Origin: JABAYQ01 sp049890095
GTDB taxonomy: Bacteria; Bacteroidota; Bacteroidia; Flavobacteriales; UBA7312
Length of the DNA stretch: 64,000 nt
Assembly: GCA_049890095.1 (NCBI GenBank)
Contig: JBMHCD010000008.1
Location: forward strand, 328,387 to 392,386
Direction: 5' to 3'
Position numbers and translations under genes: made by a program. Numbering within the stretch: position 1 is the first letter of the stretch; every line of letters starts with the position of its first letter. A model generated the notes under the pieces. The model was not told the DNA's origin. It did no database searches and saw only the letters and a program-made list of their open reading frames with translations. Positions 9,582-17,869 of this stretch are shown piece after piece.

Positions 9582-11252
9582 TTATTTTGAATCTCTATTA
9601 ACTCTCAATTCTCTTCCTTCTACATAAATTCCTTTGAATTTATTGGCAATTGATTTTGATTTCTTTTTGTCTACTTCAAAAAAGCTACAATTTTTTTGCA
9701 GTTCAATGTTTCCAACATCTGATTTTTTAATTTTTGCAGTGTCAGCAATAAATTCGCATAATTCTCTTTTATTAACCCCATCCATTTTTCCTACATTTAT
9801 AAAAAATCGTACCCCACTTAGCTTAGAAGATTTTTCTTTTTTGCTTTTAAACTGATCTTTTCTTTTTTCAGTTCTATTATTACTACGTCGATCGCTCCTA
9901 CTTTTTGAACGTTTTGAGGCTCTGCCATCTTCATTTAAGTCAGTGTTACTTTTGGAATAATTCAAATTGTTTATTTCTATAGCAACTAGTTTTTCAACTA
10001 ATTCTTCATACGATAAACTACCTAACATCATTTGAATTTTAGTAAGAAATTGACCATTAATTTTACTATTTGGTTTTGTTTCAACTAAATTTTCAGCCCA
10101 TTTCTCAAGTCTAATATTAAGAATGTCATCAACGGTAGGAATAGTTACTTTTTTCATTTTTAATTTTAGATTTTTCTCGATCATTTCTAGTTTTCTTATA
10201 TCTCTATTAGTAAGAATAGATAAAGAAATACCCTTTTTACCAGCTCTAGCCGTTCTACCACTTCTATGAGTGTAATAAGCCGAATCATCTGGTAATGCAT
10301 AATGTATAACGTGAGTAAGATCATTAACATCGATACCTCTGGCAGCTACATCTGTAGCTACTAATACTTGAAGGCTATGATCTTTAAACCGTTTCATAAC
10401 CCTGTCTCTTTGTGCTTGAGACATATCTCCGTGTAATGCTTCAGCTTGATATTTTGCTTTTTTTAAATCATCAGCTAATTGTTGAGTTTTAATTTTTGTT
10501 CTGCAAAAGATAACACCTCTAAAGTTTTCTTCAAGATCCAAAACTCTTTTAAGACCTTCAAACTTTACAGAAGATTTTACAATGGCAAATTGATGTTCAA
10601 TATTTTCATTAGTCTGATTACCTGATGAAACTTTAATTTCTGCAGGATTATTCATGTATGAATTTACAATAGACCTAATTTCTTTAGGCATAGTTGCAGA
10701 AAATAGCCAAGTATTTTTATCTTCTCCAGTGTGCGATAATATAGAATCTAAATCTTCCTTGAATCCCATATTCAACATTTCATCAGCTTCATCAAGAACA
10801 ACAAAATTAATTTCAGATAAATTAATAGCTTTCCTTCTAATTAAATCTAAAAGTCTTCCAGGGGTTGCAATAATAATTTGCGGTGTTTTTCTTTTGATGT
10901 TTCGCATTTGATCAACAATAGAGGCACCACCATAAACTGTTTGACTCTGTATGTTAGGAATGTATTTTGAAAATATTTTTAATTGCTCTCCTATTTGTTG
11001 CCCCAATTCTCGAGTTGGAGCTAAAATCAATGCTTGAGTGGAATTTTTATTTGGATTAATCCAGTCTAACAATGGTAAACCGAAAGCAGCTGTTTTTCCA
11101 GTACCAGTTTGAGCAAGACCAATAAAGTCTTGTCTTTTTTCTTTTAAAAGCGGAATTGCTTTCTCTTGTATGGGTGAAGGTGATTCGAACCCTAGTTCTG
11201 GTAATACACGAAGAACAGAATCGGATAGATTCAAATCTGAAAATTTTATCAT
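9582..11252 (-). CDS. DEAD-box ATP-dependent RNA helicase with DbpA-type RNA-binding domain
   Basis: The 556-residue protein has all helicase motifs: AQTGTGKTAA (motif I, about 44-53), PTRELGQQ (Ia), LDEADEML (II), FSATMP (III), and HRSGRTARAG (VI, about 325-334). Residues 430-470 are a basic serine/arginine/lysine-rich linker. The final 75 residues fold like the DbpA/CsdA RNA-binding domain (strand pattern VRFFINVGK and a closing GRELRVNR). It belongs to the DeaD/CshA/DbpA group that unwinds rRNA during ribosome assembly, especially in the cold. A -7 promoter element lies 20 bp upstream, and bipA follows by 5 bp. The exact subgroup (deaD, cshA or dbpA) is not settled. Confidence 0.95.
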   Translation of the reverse strand: MIKFSDLNLSDSVLRVLPELGFESPSPIQEKAIPLLKEKRQDFIGLAQTGTGKTAAFGLPLLDWINPNKNSTQALILAPTRELGQQIGEQLKIFSKYIPNIQSQTVYGGASIVDQMRNIKRKTPQIIIATPGRLLDLIRRKAINLSEINFVVLDEADEMLNMGFKEDLDSILSHTGEDKNTWLFSATMPKEIRSIVNSYMNNPAEIKVSSGNQTNENIEHQFAIVKSSVKFEGLKRVLDLEENFRGVIFCRTKIKTQQLADDLKKAKYQAEALHGDMSQAQRDRVMKRFKDHSLQVLVATDVAARGIDVNDLTHVIHYALPDDSAYYTHRSGRTARAGKKGISLSILTNRDIRKLEMIEKNLKLKMKKVTIPTVDDILNIRLEKWAENLVETKPNSKINGQFLTKIQMMLGSLSYEELVEKLVAIEINNLNYSKSNTDLNEDGRASKRSKSRSDRRSNNRTEKRKDQFKSKKEKSSKLSGVRFFINVGKMDGVNKRELCEFIADTAKIKKSDVGNIELQKNCSFFEVDKKKSKSIANKFKGIYVEGRELRVNRDSK

Positions 11253-11272
11253 CTTATATTTTTTATGGTTTG

Positions 11273-11280
11273 CAAATCTA
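11273..11280 (-). promoter_or_regulatory. Bacteroidota -7 promoter element for the DEAD-box helicase operon
   Basis: The minus strand reads TAGATTTG, an exact TAnnTTTG match, ending 20 bp before the helicase ATG. No clear TTG at -33 is present, so this is a candidate only. Confidence 0.5.
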
Positions 11281-11318
11281 GTCTTTTAAATAGGATAAAT
11301 GTATTTTGAACGAAATAA

Positions 11319-11350
11319 AAAAAGCCCCTTCATAAATGAAGAGGCTTTTA
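11319..11350 (-). terminator. Rho-independent terminator of the 66-residue protein gene
   Basis: On the minus strand AAAAGCCTCTTCAT and ATGAAGGGGCTTTT form a 14-bp stem with one G-U pair and a 2-nt loop, followed by a run of T. It lies 20 bp after the stop of the small gene at 11370-11570 and upstream of the helicase promoter, so the small gene is a separate transcription unit. Confidence 0.85.
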
Positions 11351-11369
11351 ATATAAATCATAATACAAA

Positions 11370-11570
11370 TTATGCTTTTTTCAAGAAAGGTAAACCAGTT
11401 CTAGTGTTTTCAACAACTTTCTTTCCTGCAGGTACAGAATCAAGACCAGTACTACGCTCATCTTTTGAGAAGTAATAAATTGTTTGAACACGTCCTGTAG
11501 ACTTTAAAGTTACATCTTTAGAATTTAGGTAATAAGTTTGACCTTTACTATTTGTGTGCGAAAATGCCAT
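11370..11570 (-). CDS. Conserved 66-residue protein of unknown function
   Basis: This small protein starts MAFSHTNSKGQTYYLNSKDV and ends in GLPFLKKA. I recognise the pattern (N-terminal NSKG.TYYLN, a QTIYYFSKDER block, then VVENTRTGLP) from uncharacterised short proteins of Bacteroidota and other bacteria. I know no function for it. It is basic, has no signal peptide or membrane segment and contains no cysteine. It has its own strong terminator and a long AT-rich upstream region, so it is probably an independently and perhaps highly expressed gene. The position beside the RNA helicase and BipA may hint at a stress or ribosome link, but that is only neighbourhood evidence. Confidence 0.8.
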   Translation of the reverse strand: MAFSHTNSKGQTYYLNSKDVTLKSTGRVQTIYYFSKDERSTGLDSVPAGKKVVENTRTGLPFLKKA

Positions 11571-12020
11571 AATAATATTTTTTAGTTAATTAAATAAGTT
11601 ATAAAATCAGTTGTCAATTTAGCAAAAAATAAAATCGTTAGAGATAATTAATTTAAAAAAATGTTTAACAATTTACAGATAGAATAAAATCAATTTTCTT
11701 TGATGTAAACATATACTAACAAAACCAATGTTTTTAATAGTTGTATGAAAAACACCTATTAACTAAACTAATAGTTTATTTATATTGTTTTAAATAATTG
11801 AAAATCAATATTTTATATTTAATATTAATTCTACATGCTATATCATATATTATATCATAAAACAAAAAAACCTAACCTAGTAAATAGATTTAAAAAGGCA
11901 ATTTAGAGTAGACTAAATTTTGATAAATTAATAAGTTATCAACAATGATTTGATTCAAATTCATTCGTATAAATCATAAATAGAATATTCAAAAAGGTCA
12001 TTTTTTTTAATAATAAAATT
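11571..12020. other. 450-bp AT-rich intergenic region
   Basis: No supported gene lies between the 66-residue protein and yaaA. The stretch is very AT-rich. It holds two direct copies of TATATCATA (11839-11847 and 11851-11859), one DnaA-box-like TTATCAACA (11936-11944), and an imperfect inverted repeat centred near 11954 (TTTGA, T, TCAAA with flanking AATGA/TCATT). These could be the promoter/operator region of the small gene. A replication origin is not supported by a single box. Confidence 0.5.
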
Positions 12021-12794
12021 CTATTGTGCATCTCTAAGAAATACTAATGAATTGTTTTCAGACATTTCGGGACTAAAATAATAACCTTCAGAATTAAATG
12101 ATTTTATGTCATCAAGAGTTTTAACTTTATTTTTTATTTGATATGCTGCCATTAATCCACGTGCTTTTTTTGCAAAGAAACTAATTACCTTGTATTCACC
12201 ATTTTTGTAGTTTTTAAAAACAGGGTTAATTATATCCGCATTAATTTTTTGTTTATCAATAACTTTAAAGTATTCGTTTGATGCTAAATTTAAAAGATAA
12301 TTATGTTGATGAACTTTCAGATCTTCATTTAATGTTCTGGTAATATCTTCTTTCCAGAAATCATATAAATTTTTTGAATTTACTACAGAAATTTTTGTCC
12401 CCATTTCTAGTCTGTATGCTTGTATTAAATCCAATGGTTTTAATAATCCATATAAACCGGATAAAATCCTCAGACTTGATTGTGAATATGATAAATCATC
12501 TTTAGTAAACTCATTAGCGTTTAACCCGACATAAACATCTCCTGTAAAAGCAAAAACAGCTTGTTTTGAATTTTTTAAAGTAAAAGGTAATTTCCAATTG
12601 GCAATTCTATCTACATTTAGTTGAGCTAAATTTTCACTAATGCTCATCAGTTTCATAAATTGTTTTACATCCAATTTATTTAAAACATTTACAACTTGCT
12701 GGCTTTTATCTGTTAAGATAGGTAGTGTATGAGAAATTTCTTTATTTTCTTTTTCAAAATTTAAAGATTTAGCTGGAGAAATAATTGACAACAT
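12021..12794 (-). CDS. yaaA: Peroxide stress protein YaaA (DUF328/UPF0246)
   Basis: The 257-residue protein matches YaaA in length and motifs. It starts MLSIISPAKSL, has FTGDVYVGL near residue 85 and ILSGLYGLLKPLD near residue 110, and the characteristic EMGTK block follows. YaaA is a cytoplasmic DNA-binding protein that limits free iron and protects DNA and proteins from oxidative damage during peroxide stress. In E. coli it is under OxyR control. Here it is transcribed alone, with a -7 element 25 bp upstream in the divergent gap to the EamA transporter. Nothing looks truncated. Confidence 0.95.
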   Translation of the reverse strand: MLSIISPAKSLNFEKENKEISHTLPILTDKSQQVVNVLNKLDVKQFMKLMSISENLAQLNVDRIANWKLPFTLKNSKQAVFAFTGDVYVGLNANEFTKDDLSYSQSSLRILSGLYGLLKPLDLIQAYRLEMGTKISVVNSKNLYDFWKEDITRTLNEDLKVHQHNYLLNLASNEYFKVIDKQKINADIINPVFKNYKNGEYKVISFFAKKARGLMAAYQIKNKVKTLDDIKSFNSEGYYFSPEMSENNSLVFLRDAQ

Positions 12795-12818
12795 ATTAGC
12801 GACTTGTTTATTTGATTA

Positions 12819-12826
12819 CAAATTTA
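12819..12826 (-). promoter_or_regulatory. -7 promoter element for yaaA
   Basis: The minus strand reads TAAATTTG (TAnnTTTG) 25 bp before the yaaA start, in the 63-bp gap between divergent genes. A possible CAA (TTG on the minus strand) lies at 12851, giving a spacer of 24, slightly long. Confidence 0.5.
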
Positions 12827-12857
12827 TTGATTTGCCATCAAATTCATCTACAAAAAA

Positions 12858-13742
12858 ATGACAAATATTTCTAAGAATTATAGTTTATTAGTAATGCATT
12901 TTATTGTTGTGTTATTAGGTTTTACAGGTGTTTTAGGAAAGCTTATAGATCTTGATTCTTCAATCCTTGTTTGGTATAGAATGTTATTTGCTTTTGGATT
13001 TTTAGTAATTTTTATTGCATTGACTAAAAAAGGATTTAATGTTTCAACATCCAATTTTATTAAGATTTTAGGAATTGGTGTTGTAGTGGCTGCGCATTGG
13101 TTATTTTTTTTTAAAAGTATTAAAGTTTCAAATATTTCAGTTGCAGTAGTTTGTATGGCAACATCTTCCCTATTCTCTGCTTTTTTAGAACCCTTATTTT
13201 TTAGAAGAAAAATAAATTACAGAGAAGTGATTTTTAGTGTACTGGTAATTATAGGTTTATCTTATGCAATGAATGCAGATACCTCATATTTTTTGGGTTA
13301 TGTTTATGGCATACTAGCAGCATTTTTAGCTACTCTTTTTACTATTTTAAATGCTGTGTTTATTAAAAAAGTAAGTGCTACAAACATTACAACTATAGAA
13401 ATGTTAGCTGGTGTTTTGTTATTTACTGTTTATTTTGGGATTAATGGAACTTTAAATATGCAATCTTTAAACCTAACTTTAACAGATTTATATTACCTTC
13501 TAGTATTAGGAGGAGTTTGTACATCCTTTGCATTTGTGGTCAGCGTAGAAGTAATGAAGCATCTCTCCCCTTATTCAGTTATCATGGCTGTTAATTTAGA
13601 GCCTATATATAGTGTTATTTTAGCTCTTTTAATTTTTAAGGATAGTGAAACAATGACACCTTCTTTTTATATAGGAGGCTTAATTATATTAATAACAGTT
13701 TTTTTAGATGGTTACTTAAAAGCAAAGCATAAAGAAAAATAA
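12858..13742 (+). CDS. EamA/DMT-superfamily transporter
   Basis: The 294-residue protein is almost entirely hydrophobic, with about ten predicted membrane helices arranged as two five-helix EamA repeats. The N-terminal repeat ends near residue 140 and the second runs to about residue 285. The segment HLSPYSVIMAVNLEPIYSVI near the C terminus is the conserved EamA helix containing the N.EP motif. DMT transporters of this kind export amino acids, nucleobases or other metabolites, and the substrate cannot be inferred. The gene stands between yaaA (divergent) and a thioredoxin-fold gene with its own promoter element, so it is probably a single-gene unit. Confidence 0.9.
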   Translation: MTNISKNYSLLVMHFIVVLLGFTGVLGKLIDLDSSILVWYRMLFAFGFLVIFIALTKKGFNVSTSNFIKILGIGVVVAAHWLFFFKSIKVSNISVAVVCMATSSLFSAFLEPLFFRRKINYREVIFSVLVIIGLSYAMNADTSYFLGYVYGILAAFLATLFTILNAVFIKKVSATNITTIEMLAGVLLFTVYFGINGTLNMQSLNLTLTDLYYLLVLGGVCTSFAFVVSVEVMKHLSPYSVIMAVNLEPIYSVILALLIFKDSETMTPSFYIGGLIILITVFLDGYLKAKHKEK

Positions 13743-13761
13743 ACCATTTTAAATTTCGTTA

Positions 13762-13769
13762 TATATTTG
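13762..13769 (+). promoter_or_regulatory. -7 promoter element for the thioredoxin-fold gene
   Basis: TATATTTG, an exact TAnnTTTG match, lies 18 bp before the ATG at 13788 in the short gap after the EamA gene. No TTG at -33 is evident. Confidence 0.5.
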
Positions 13770-13787
13770 CAAAAATTTTTTTAAAAT

Positions 13788-15254
13788 ATGAAAAAATCGA
13801 TCCTTTCACTCATAGTAGTGGTATATTCTATGTCATCATTTGCTCAGTCAAGAAAAACAGATTTCTATGAATTTAATGGAAACATCAAAGGGATAAAAGA
13901 TACTACTTGTATGCTTGCTTATTATTTTGGTGACAAACAATTTGCAAAAGATACCGCAATTATTGATGGCAACGGAAATTTTCAGTTTAAAGGAGATGAA
14001 GGGTTATTGCACGGTATGTATATGATAGTATTTCCTAATAGTAAGTATATGGAAATTGTCGTAGCTGAAAATGAATTTTCTTTTACATCTGATATTGATA
14101 ACTTGATTTCGGAAACTAGATTTACTAATTCTGACGAAAATCAAAAATTTTATGGATACCTTCAATACCTCGAAGAAAAAAAAGAAGTATTATCAAACTA
14201 CAGAAATAAATTAGAAACGATACAACTTTCTCAAAAGGCAAATATTCAAAATGAAATGAATAAAATAAACTCTGAGATGTTAAAACATCAGCAAGATTTT
14301 ATTGTTCAAAATCCAAATATTTTATTTACCGCTATTTTAAAATCTAGTGAAGAAATTAAAGTGCCATCTCCACCTATTTTAGAAAATGGATCTATAGATA
14401 GCACTTTTCAATATCGTTACTATAAAAAACATTTTTATGATAATTTTGATTTTTCTGATGAAAGACTTCTAAGAACTCCTATTTTTCATTCAAAATTAAA
14501 TACGTACATAGAAAACCTAACTCCAAAGCATGCAGATTCTATTATTGTTTCTTGCGATTACTTAATTGAAAAATCAAGAGCTAATATTGAAGTATTTAAA
14601 TATGTTGTTTCTTATTTAACTTCTACTTATGAGAGATCAAAAATCATGGGATTAGAAAAGGTGTTTGTTCATCTTGTAAAAAAACACTTTTCTACTGGCG
14701 AAGTTGACTGGTTAGATGAAACACAAATTTTTAATATTGTTGATAGAGCTGAAACAATCGAACCGTTAATGATTGGTCAGATTGCTCCTAACCTTAGTTT
14801 AAGGGATACTTCAGAGAACGTTAGAGTACTTCATCAAATTACTAATGATTTTACAGTTTTAATATTTTATGACCCTGATTGTGGGCATTGTAAAAAAGAA
14901 TTGCCTGTTATAAAACAAAAGCAAGATCAATGGCTTGCTGATGGTATCAGCGTAGAAGTTTATTGTGTTTCTGTTGAATTAGATAAAGAAAAATGGTTAG
15001 AGTTTATACGAACATATGATACAGGAGATTGGATTAATGTTGCCGAGTTTAGAACATATGTAGATGGAGAATATAATAGAGAAAATGACATGTATGTTAC
15101 ACCATTTCCATATATCAAACAACTCTATGACATAAATGGTACTCCAAAAGTTTATTTGCTAGACAAAGACAAGCGTATCCTGGTCAACGCAATTAAAGGA
15201 AATATTGGGGTTGATCAACTTTCCGAATTGCTATATTTAGAAAATAACAAATAG
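13788..15254 (+). CDS. Exported TlpA-like thioredoxin-fold protein with DUF4369 and DUF5106
   Basis: The 488-residue protein has a signal peptide (cleavage near SSFAQ). An N-terminal beta-rich region (about 25-115) fits DUF4369. A central helical region (about 120-330) fits DUF5106. The C-terminal thioredoxin domain carries FYDPDCGHCKKE, with the redox pair CGHC at residues 365-368 and the cis-proline region GTPKVYLLD about 100 residues later. This architecture is common in Bacteroidota periplasmic or outer-membrane-associated oxidoreductases and is thought to act in disulfide exchange or envelope protein maturation. The active-site cysteines are intact. Its client is unknown. An OmpA-family gene follows after a palindrome-bearing gap. 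Confidence 0.9.
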   Translation: MKKSILSLIVVVYSMSSFAQSRKTDFYEFNGNIKGIKDTTCMLAYYFGDKQFAKDTAIIDGNGNFQFKGDEGLLHGMYMIVFPNSKYMEIVVAENEFSFTSDIDNLISETRFTNSDENQKFYGYLQYLEEKKEVLSNYRNKLETIQLSQKANIQNEMNKINSEMLKHQQDFIVQNPNILFTAILKSSEEIKVPSPPILENGSIDSTFQYRYYKKHFYDNFDFSDERLLRTPIFHSKLNTYIENLTPKHADSIIVSCDYLIEKSRANIEVFKYVVSYLTSTYERSKIMGLEKVFVHLVKKHFSTGEVDWLDETQIFNIVDRAETIEPLMIGQIAPNLSLRDTSENVRVLHQITNDFTVLIFYDPDCGHCKKELPVIKQKQDQWLADGISVEVYCVSVELDKEKWLEFIRTYDTGDWINVAEFRTYVDGEYNRENDMYVTPFPYIKQLYDINGTPKVYLLDKDKRILVNAIKGNIGVDQLSELLYLENNK

Positions 15255-15275
15255 GTTTTTCATGTTTATTTAAAA

Positions 15276-15301
15276 AAGTTGTAGTAAATTTACTGCAACT
15301 T
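15276..15301. repeat. 26-bp near-perfect palindrome before the OmpA-family gene
   Basis: AAGTTG-T-AGTAAA meets TTTACT-G-CAACTT with a single non-complementary pair (T/G, a wobble in RNA). It lies 14 bp upstream of the OmpA-family ATG and overlaps the place where a -7 element would be expected. It could be an operator, or a terminator hairpin of the preceding gene. Confidence 0.6.
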
Positions 15302-15314
15302 AAAAACTTAAATC

Positions 15315-16421
15315 ATGAAAAGAATTAAACTTATCTGTTTAGTAGCATACCTATTTATTGCAAATGCTTACTCAAAAGATTTACCAGAAAATCCACAGCC
15401 AGGCAAATGTTACGTAAAATGTACAACCCCAGATATTTATGTAAATGAAGAGGTGAAAGTACAAATCAAACCATCTTATTCAATTTTAAAAACAATTCCG
15501 GCCAAATTTGAAAAGAAAGTAGTAAAGGTTAAGGTAAAGGATGAAGAGGTAAAATTAAAAGTTGTACCAGCTAAATGGGAGAAAAGAGAAATAAGCTATG
15601 CAAAGAAAGAAGGATATACAGTATTAACTTCAAATCAAGCTAAATTTATAAACGATACTAAAACTGTTGAAATTAAACCAGAATATGCACAATGGGAATT
15701 AGGAACTTTAAATCCAGATTGTGAATCATCAAACCCTGACGATTGTAAATATTGGTGTTTCAAAGGATATCCCGCAGAATTTAAAACCATTGAAATAGAA
15801 AAAATTGATAAAAAAGCATTTGTGACTTCTAAAGAAATAAAGCCGAAAGATGCTAATTATTTCAGAAAAGTTATAAAGGAAAAAGCAAAAATAATCGAAG
15901 AAGTTATTCCAGCTGAATATTCAACTGTAACTCAAATTGTAAAAGTTGAAGATGCAAAAACCATTAAAGAAACTATTTCTGCTCAATATAAAACAATTAT
16001 AAAAGAAGTTTTAAAAGAAAAAGGTGGTCTAACTAGTTGGAAAGAAGTTGATTGTAATTTAGTTGAATATCAAGCATTGCCTATCAACTGGAATTTAAAT
16101 AGTTATATTTTAACTTCAGATGCAAAAAATATCATCAATAATAAACTATTGCCAATTTTGGCAAATAATCCAGGAGCTAAATTAGAAATAGCATCTCACA
16201 CTGACTCTAGAGGGAGTGAAGAATCTAATCAACTGCTTTCTGAAAAACGAGCACAAGCAGTTGTAAACTATTTACAAAAAAGAGGTATAAATACAAGTTT
16301 ATTATTTGCTAATGGTTATGGCGAAAAAAGATTAAAAAATAGATGTTCTAACGGTGTATCATGTACTGAAAGAGAACATTCAGTAAATAGAAGAAGGGAA
16401 TTTAGATTAATTGACAACTAA
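15315..16421 (+). CDS. OmpA-family outer-membrane protein with PAxF/Y repeat region
   Basis: The 368-residue protein has a signal peptide (about 20 residues, ending NAYSK). The C-terminal 110 residues are an OmpA peptidoglycan-binding domain: LEIASHTDSRGSEESNQLLS near 295, the RA..V..YL helix, and the closing RRREFRL. The N-terminal region (25-250) has no beta-barrel pattern. It carries about six degenerate copies of a unit, (I/V)PA(K/E)(F/W/Y) followed by alternating charged and hydrophobic residues, as in IPAKFEKK, VPAKWEKR, YPAEFKTI, IPAEYSTV and ISAQYKTI. Six cysteines lie in three pairs in this part. It probably tethers an envelope structure to peptidoglycan. The repeat domain is the unusual part. 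It converges on the smr gene, with only 2 bp between the two stops. Confidence 0.9.
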   Translation: MKRIKLICLVAYLFIANAYSKDLPENPQPGKCYVKCTTPDIYVNEEVKVQIKPSYSILKTIPAKFEKKVVKVKVKDEEVKLKVVPAKWEKREISYAKKEGYTVLTSNQAKFINDTKTVEIKPEYAQWELGTLNPDCESSNPDDCKYWCFKGYPAEFKTIEIEKIDKKAFVTSKEIKPKDANYFRKVIKEKAKIIEEVIPAEYSTVTQIVKVEDAKTIKETISAQYKTIIKEVLKEKGGLTSWKEVDCNLVEYQALPINWNLNSYILTSDAKNIINNKLLPILANNPGAKLEIASHTDSRGSEESNQLLSEKRAQAVVNYLQKRGINTSLLFANGYGEKRLKNRCSNGVSCTEREHSVNRRREFRLIDN

Positions 16422-16423
16422 AT

Positions 16424-16954
16424 TTATTTGCGAAAAAAAACTTCAGTGGCTCCTCCTCCATGATCTTGGAAGCGGGAGTCTTTGATTTCTACAGGATAGT
16501 TTTTTAAAAGTTGGTGTACTTCTTCTCTTAATACTCCAGAGCCTTTACCATGTATTATTATAAGTTTATAAACTTTTCTTTGTATTGCTCTTTCTATTGC
16601 ATTTTTGCATTTTTTTAGTTGCAACTGAACAATTTCGTAATTAGTAAGATGATTAAATTTACTTAAAATTGTTTCAATATGTAAATCCACTTCCCATTGA
16701 GGTCCTTTCTTTTTATTTTTTTTAGGACTTCGATTATAATTTAATTTGACTTCAATTGTAGGAATATTCTTGTAAGCCCCTTCATTATCGGTATCAAGGT
16801 TTATTTTAATAATGTCATTTACAAAATGAACTTCATTAAACCCATCAACAGTTTGAATAATTGCTTGATTATTTTTTATAAACTTTACAATTTTCCCAAC
16901 ACCTTTCTGATCTAAAAATTTGATTTTGTCTCCTACTCTAAAATCATTGCCCAT
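16424..16954 (-). CDS. Short Smr-domain protein
   Basis: The 176-residue protein has an N-terminal SH3/KOW-like region (residues 5-50, VGDKIKFLDQKGVGKIVKF). A lysine-rich linker follows, then a complete C-terminal Smr domain (about 88-176) with VDLHIE, the conserved HGKGSGVLR and a glycine-rich DHGGGATEVFF end. Smr domains, as in MutS2 and SmrA/B, are nucleases that cut nucleic acid, in some cases ribosome-bound mRNA. The related Bacteroidota DUF2027 proteins are about twice as long; this one seems to lack their central domain. It overlaps the next upstream gene (DUF2279) by 11 bp. Confidence 0.88.
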   Translation of the reverse strand: MGNDFRVGDKIKFLDQKGVGKIVKFIKNNQAIIQTVDGFNEVHFVNDIIKINLDTDNEGAYKNIPTIEVKLNYNRSPKKNKKKGPQWEVDLHIETILSKFNHLTNYEIVQLQLKKCKNAIERAIQRKVYKLIIIHGKGSGVLREEVHQLLKNYPVEIKDSRFQDHGGGATEVFFRK

Positions 16955-17795
16955 AATGTAATGGATAAAAGGTTAGTTTATTCTTGTTGAGCATAATAGC
17001 TGGTAAAGGAATTTTTAAATGGTTGAAGATCATAAACACTTTATTTAAAAATTCGCTATTCGTTTTTATTTTGTTTAAGTCCAGATCCAAAGATAAGTAA
17101 TATTGCCTAGACGATAAATCTGTATATGCATTAGAAGAAATTAAATTATCTATTCCATAACCTAAAGAAATACACAACGGTTGTGGTATAGATGAGTTTT
17201 TGAAAAAACTACTAATATTTGCAGAAATCCAATACGTTTGACCATTGTAATCTTTAAACGTTTGTTCTAAAAAATTACTACCCAATATATTTGAATTTTC
17301 TTTTGCATAAGCTGTTGGAAAAAAAGAAAACTTCATTTGTACTCTTTGTTCTTCCCATAGAAGTTCTTGTCCAACATAAACTATTGAACCAATTGTGTTG
17401 GCAACTAAGTCACCATATGAGGCTCCCCACTGTTTTGAAAATCCATCAAGAATTTCTACTGTAGTTAGCATAACCGGACCAAACATACCTCCATACCAGA
17501 GTGATTTTTTCTTCGGAACACCTGATGATAACAATATATTATTTCCTAATTTACTTAAGTTATATACGCTATATGCATGACCATATTTATCAATTTTAAA
17601 CCAATGACTATTATCATTATGGAAATGAAAAGAACTTCTTTCATAATCAGCATACCACAATTTGTTTAAACCATACATCGTACCGCCATAAATTGCAACT
17701 TCTGAGGCGATTGCAATTTTAAATACTTTTGTACTATCTATTTGAGCGTATGAGCCAAAAGCAAAAGACACCAATAAAAAAAAGATCTTCCACAT
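16944..17795 (-). CDS. DUF2279 membrane-associated protein
   Basis: The 283-residue protein has a signal peptide ending near SYAQ. The DUF2279 core includes DKYGHAYSVYNLSK near residue 70 and GDLVANTIGSIVY near residue 130. DUF2279 (YfiM-like) proteins are envelope proteins of unknown function. The second half is richer in aromatic residues and alternating strands, which could be barrel-like, ending in a weak strand. A -7 promoter element sits immediately before the start codon, implying a leaderless or near-leaderless mRNA. It is coupled to smr by an 11-bp overlap. Confidence 0.82.
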   Translation of the reverse strand: MWKIFFLLVSFAFGSYAQIDSTKVFKIAIASEVAIYGGTMYGLNKLWYADYERSSFHFHNDNSHWFKIDKYGHAYSVYNLSKLGNNILLSSGVPKKKSLWYGGMFGPVMLTTVEILDGFSKQWGASYGDLVANTIGSIVYVGQELLWEEQRVQMKFSFFPTAYAKENSNILGSNFLEQTFKDYNGQTYWISANISSFFKNSSIPQPLCISLGYGIDNLISSNAYTDLSSRQYYLSLDLDLNKIKTNSEFLNKVFMIFNHLKIPLPAIMLNKNKLTFYPLHYGQ

Positions 17796-17799
17796 GTAA

Positions 17800-17807
17800 C
17801 AAATATA
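17800..17807 (-). promoter_or_regulatory. -7 promoter element abutting the DUF2279 start
   Basis: The minus strand reads TATATTTG, an exact TAnnTTTG match, only 4 bp before the ATG. A start site about 5-7 nt downstream would fall on the start codon, predicting a leaderless transcript. Confidence 0.45.
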
Positions 17808-17842
17808 AGCTTATATGTTTTTTTAAAAACATTATATTTCAA

Positions 17843-17850
17843 TAGATTTG
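17843..17850 (+). promoter_or_regulatory. -7 promoter element for the fahA-rsh operon
   Basis: TAGATTTG matches TAnnTTTG 19 bp before the fumarylacetoacetase ATG. It lies in the same 74-bp divergent gap as the DUF2279 promoter. Confidence 0.55.
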
Positions 17851-17869
17851 TGAAAATAAAAAAACGAAT

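Noticed and set aside
11571..12020. Replication origin
   Set aside because: Only one DnaA-box-like 9-mer is present, and dnaA or other origin markers are absent. The same 9-mer occurs at 53645.
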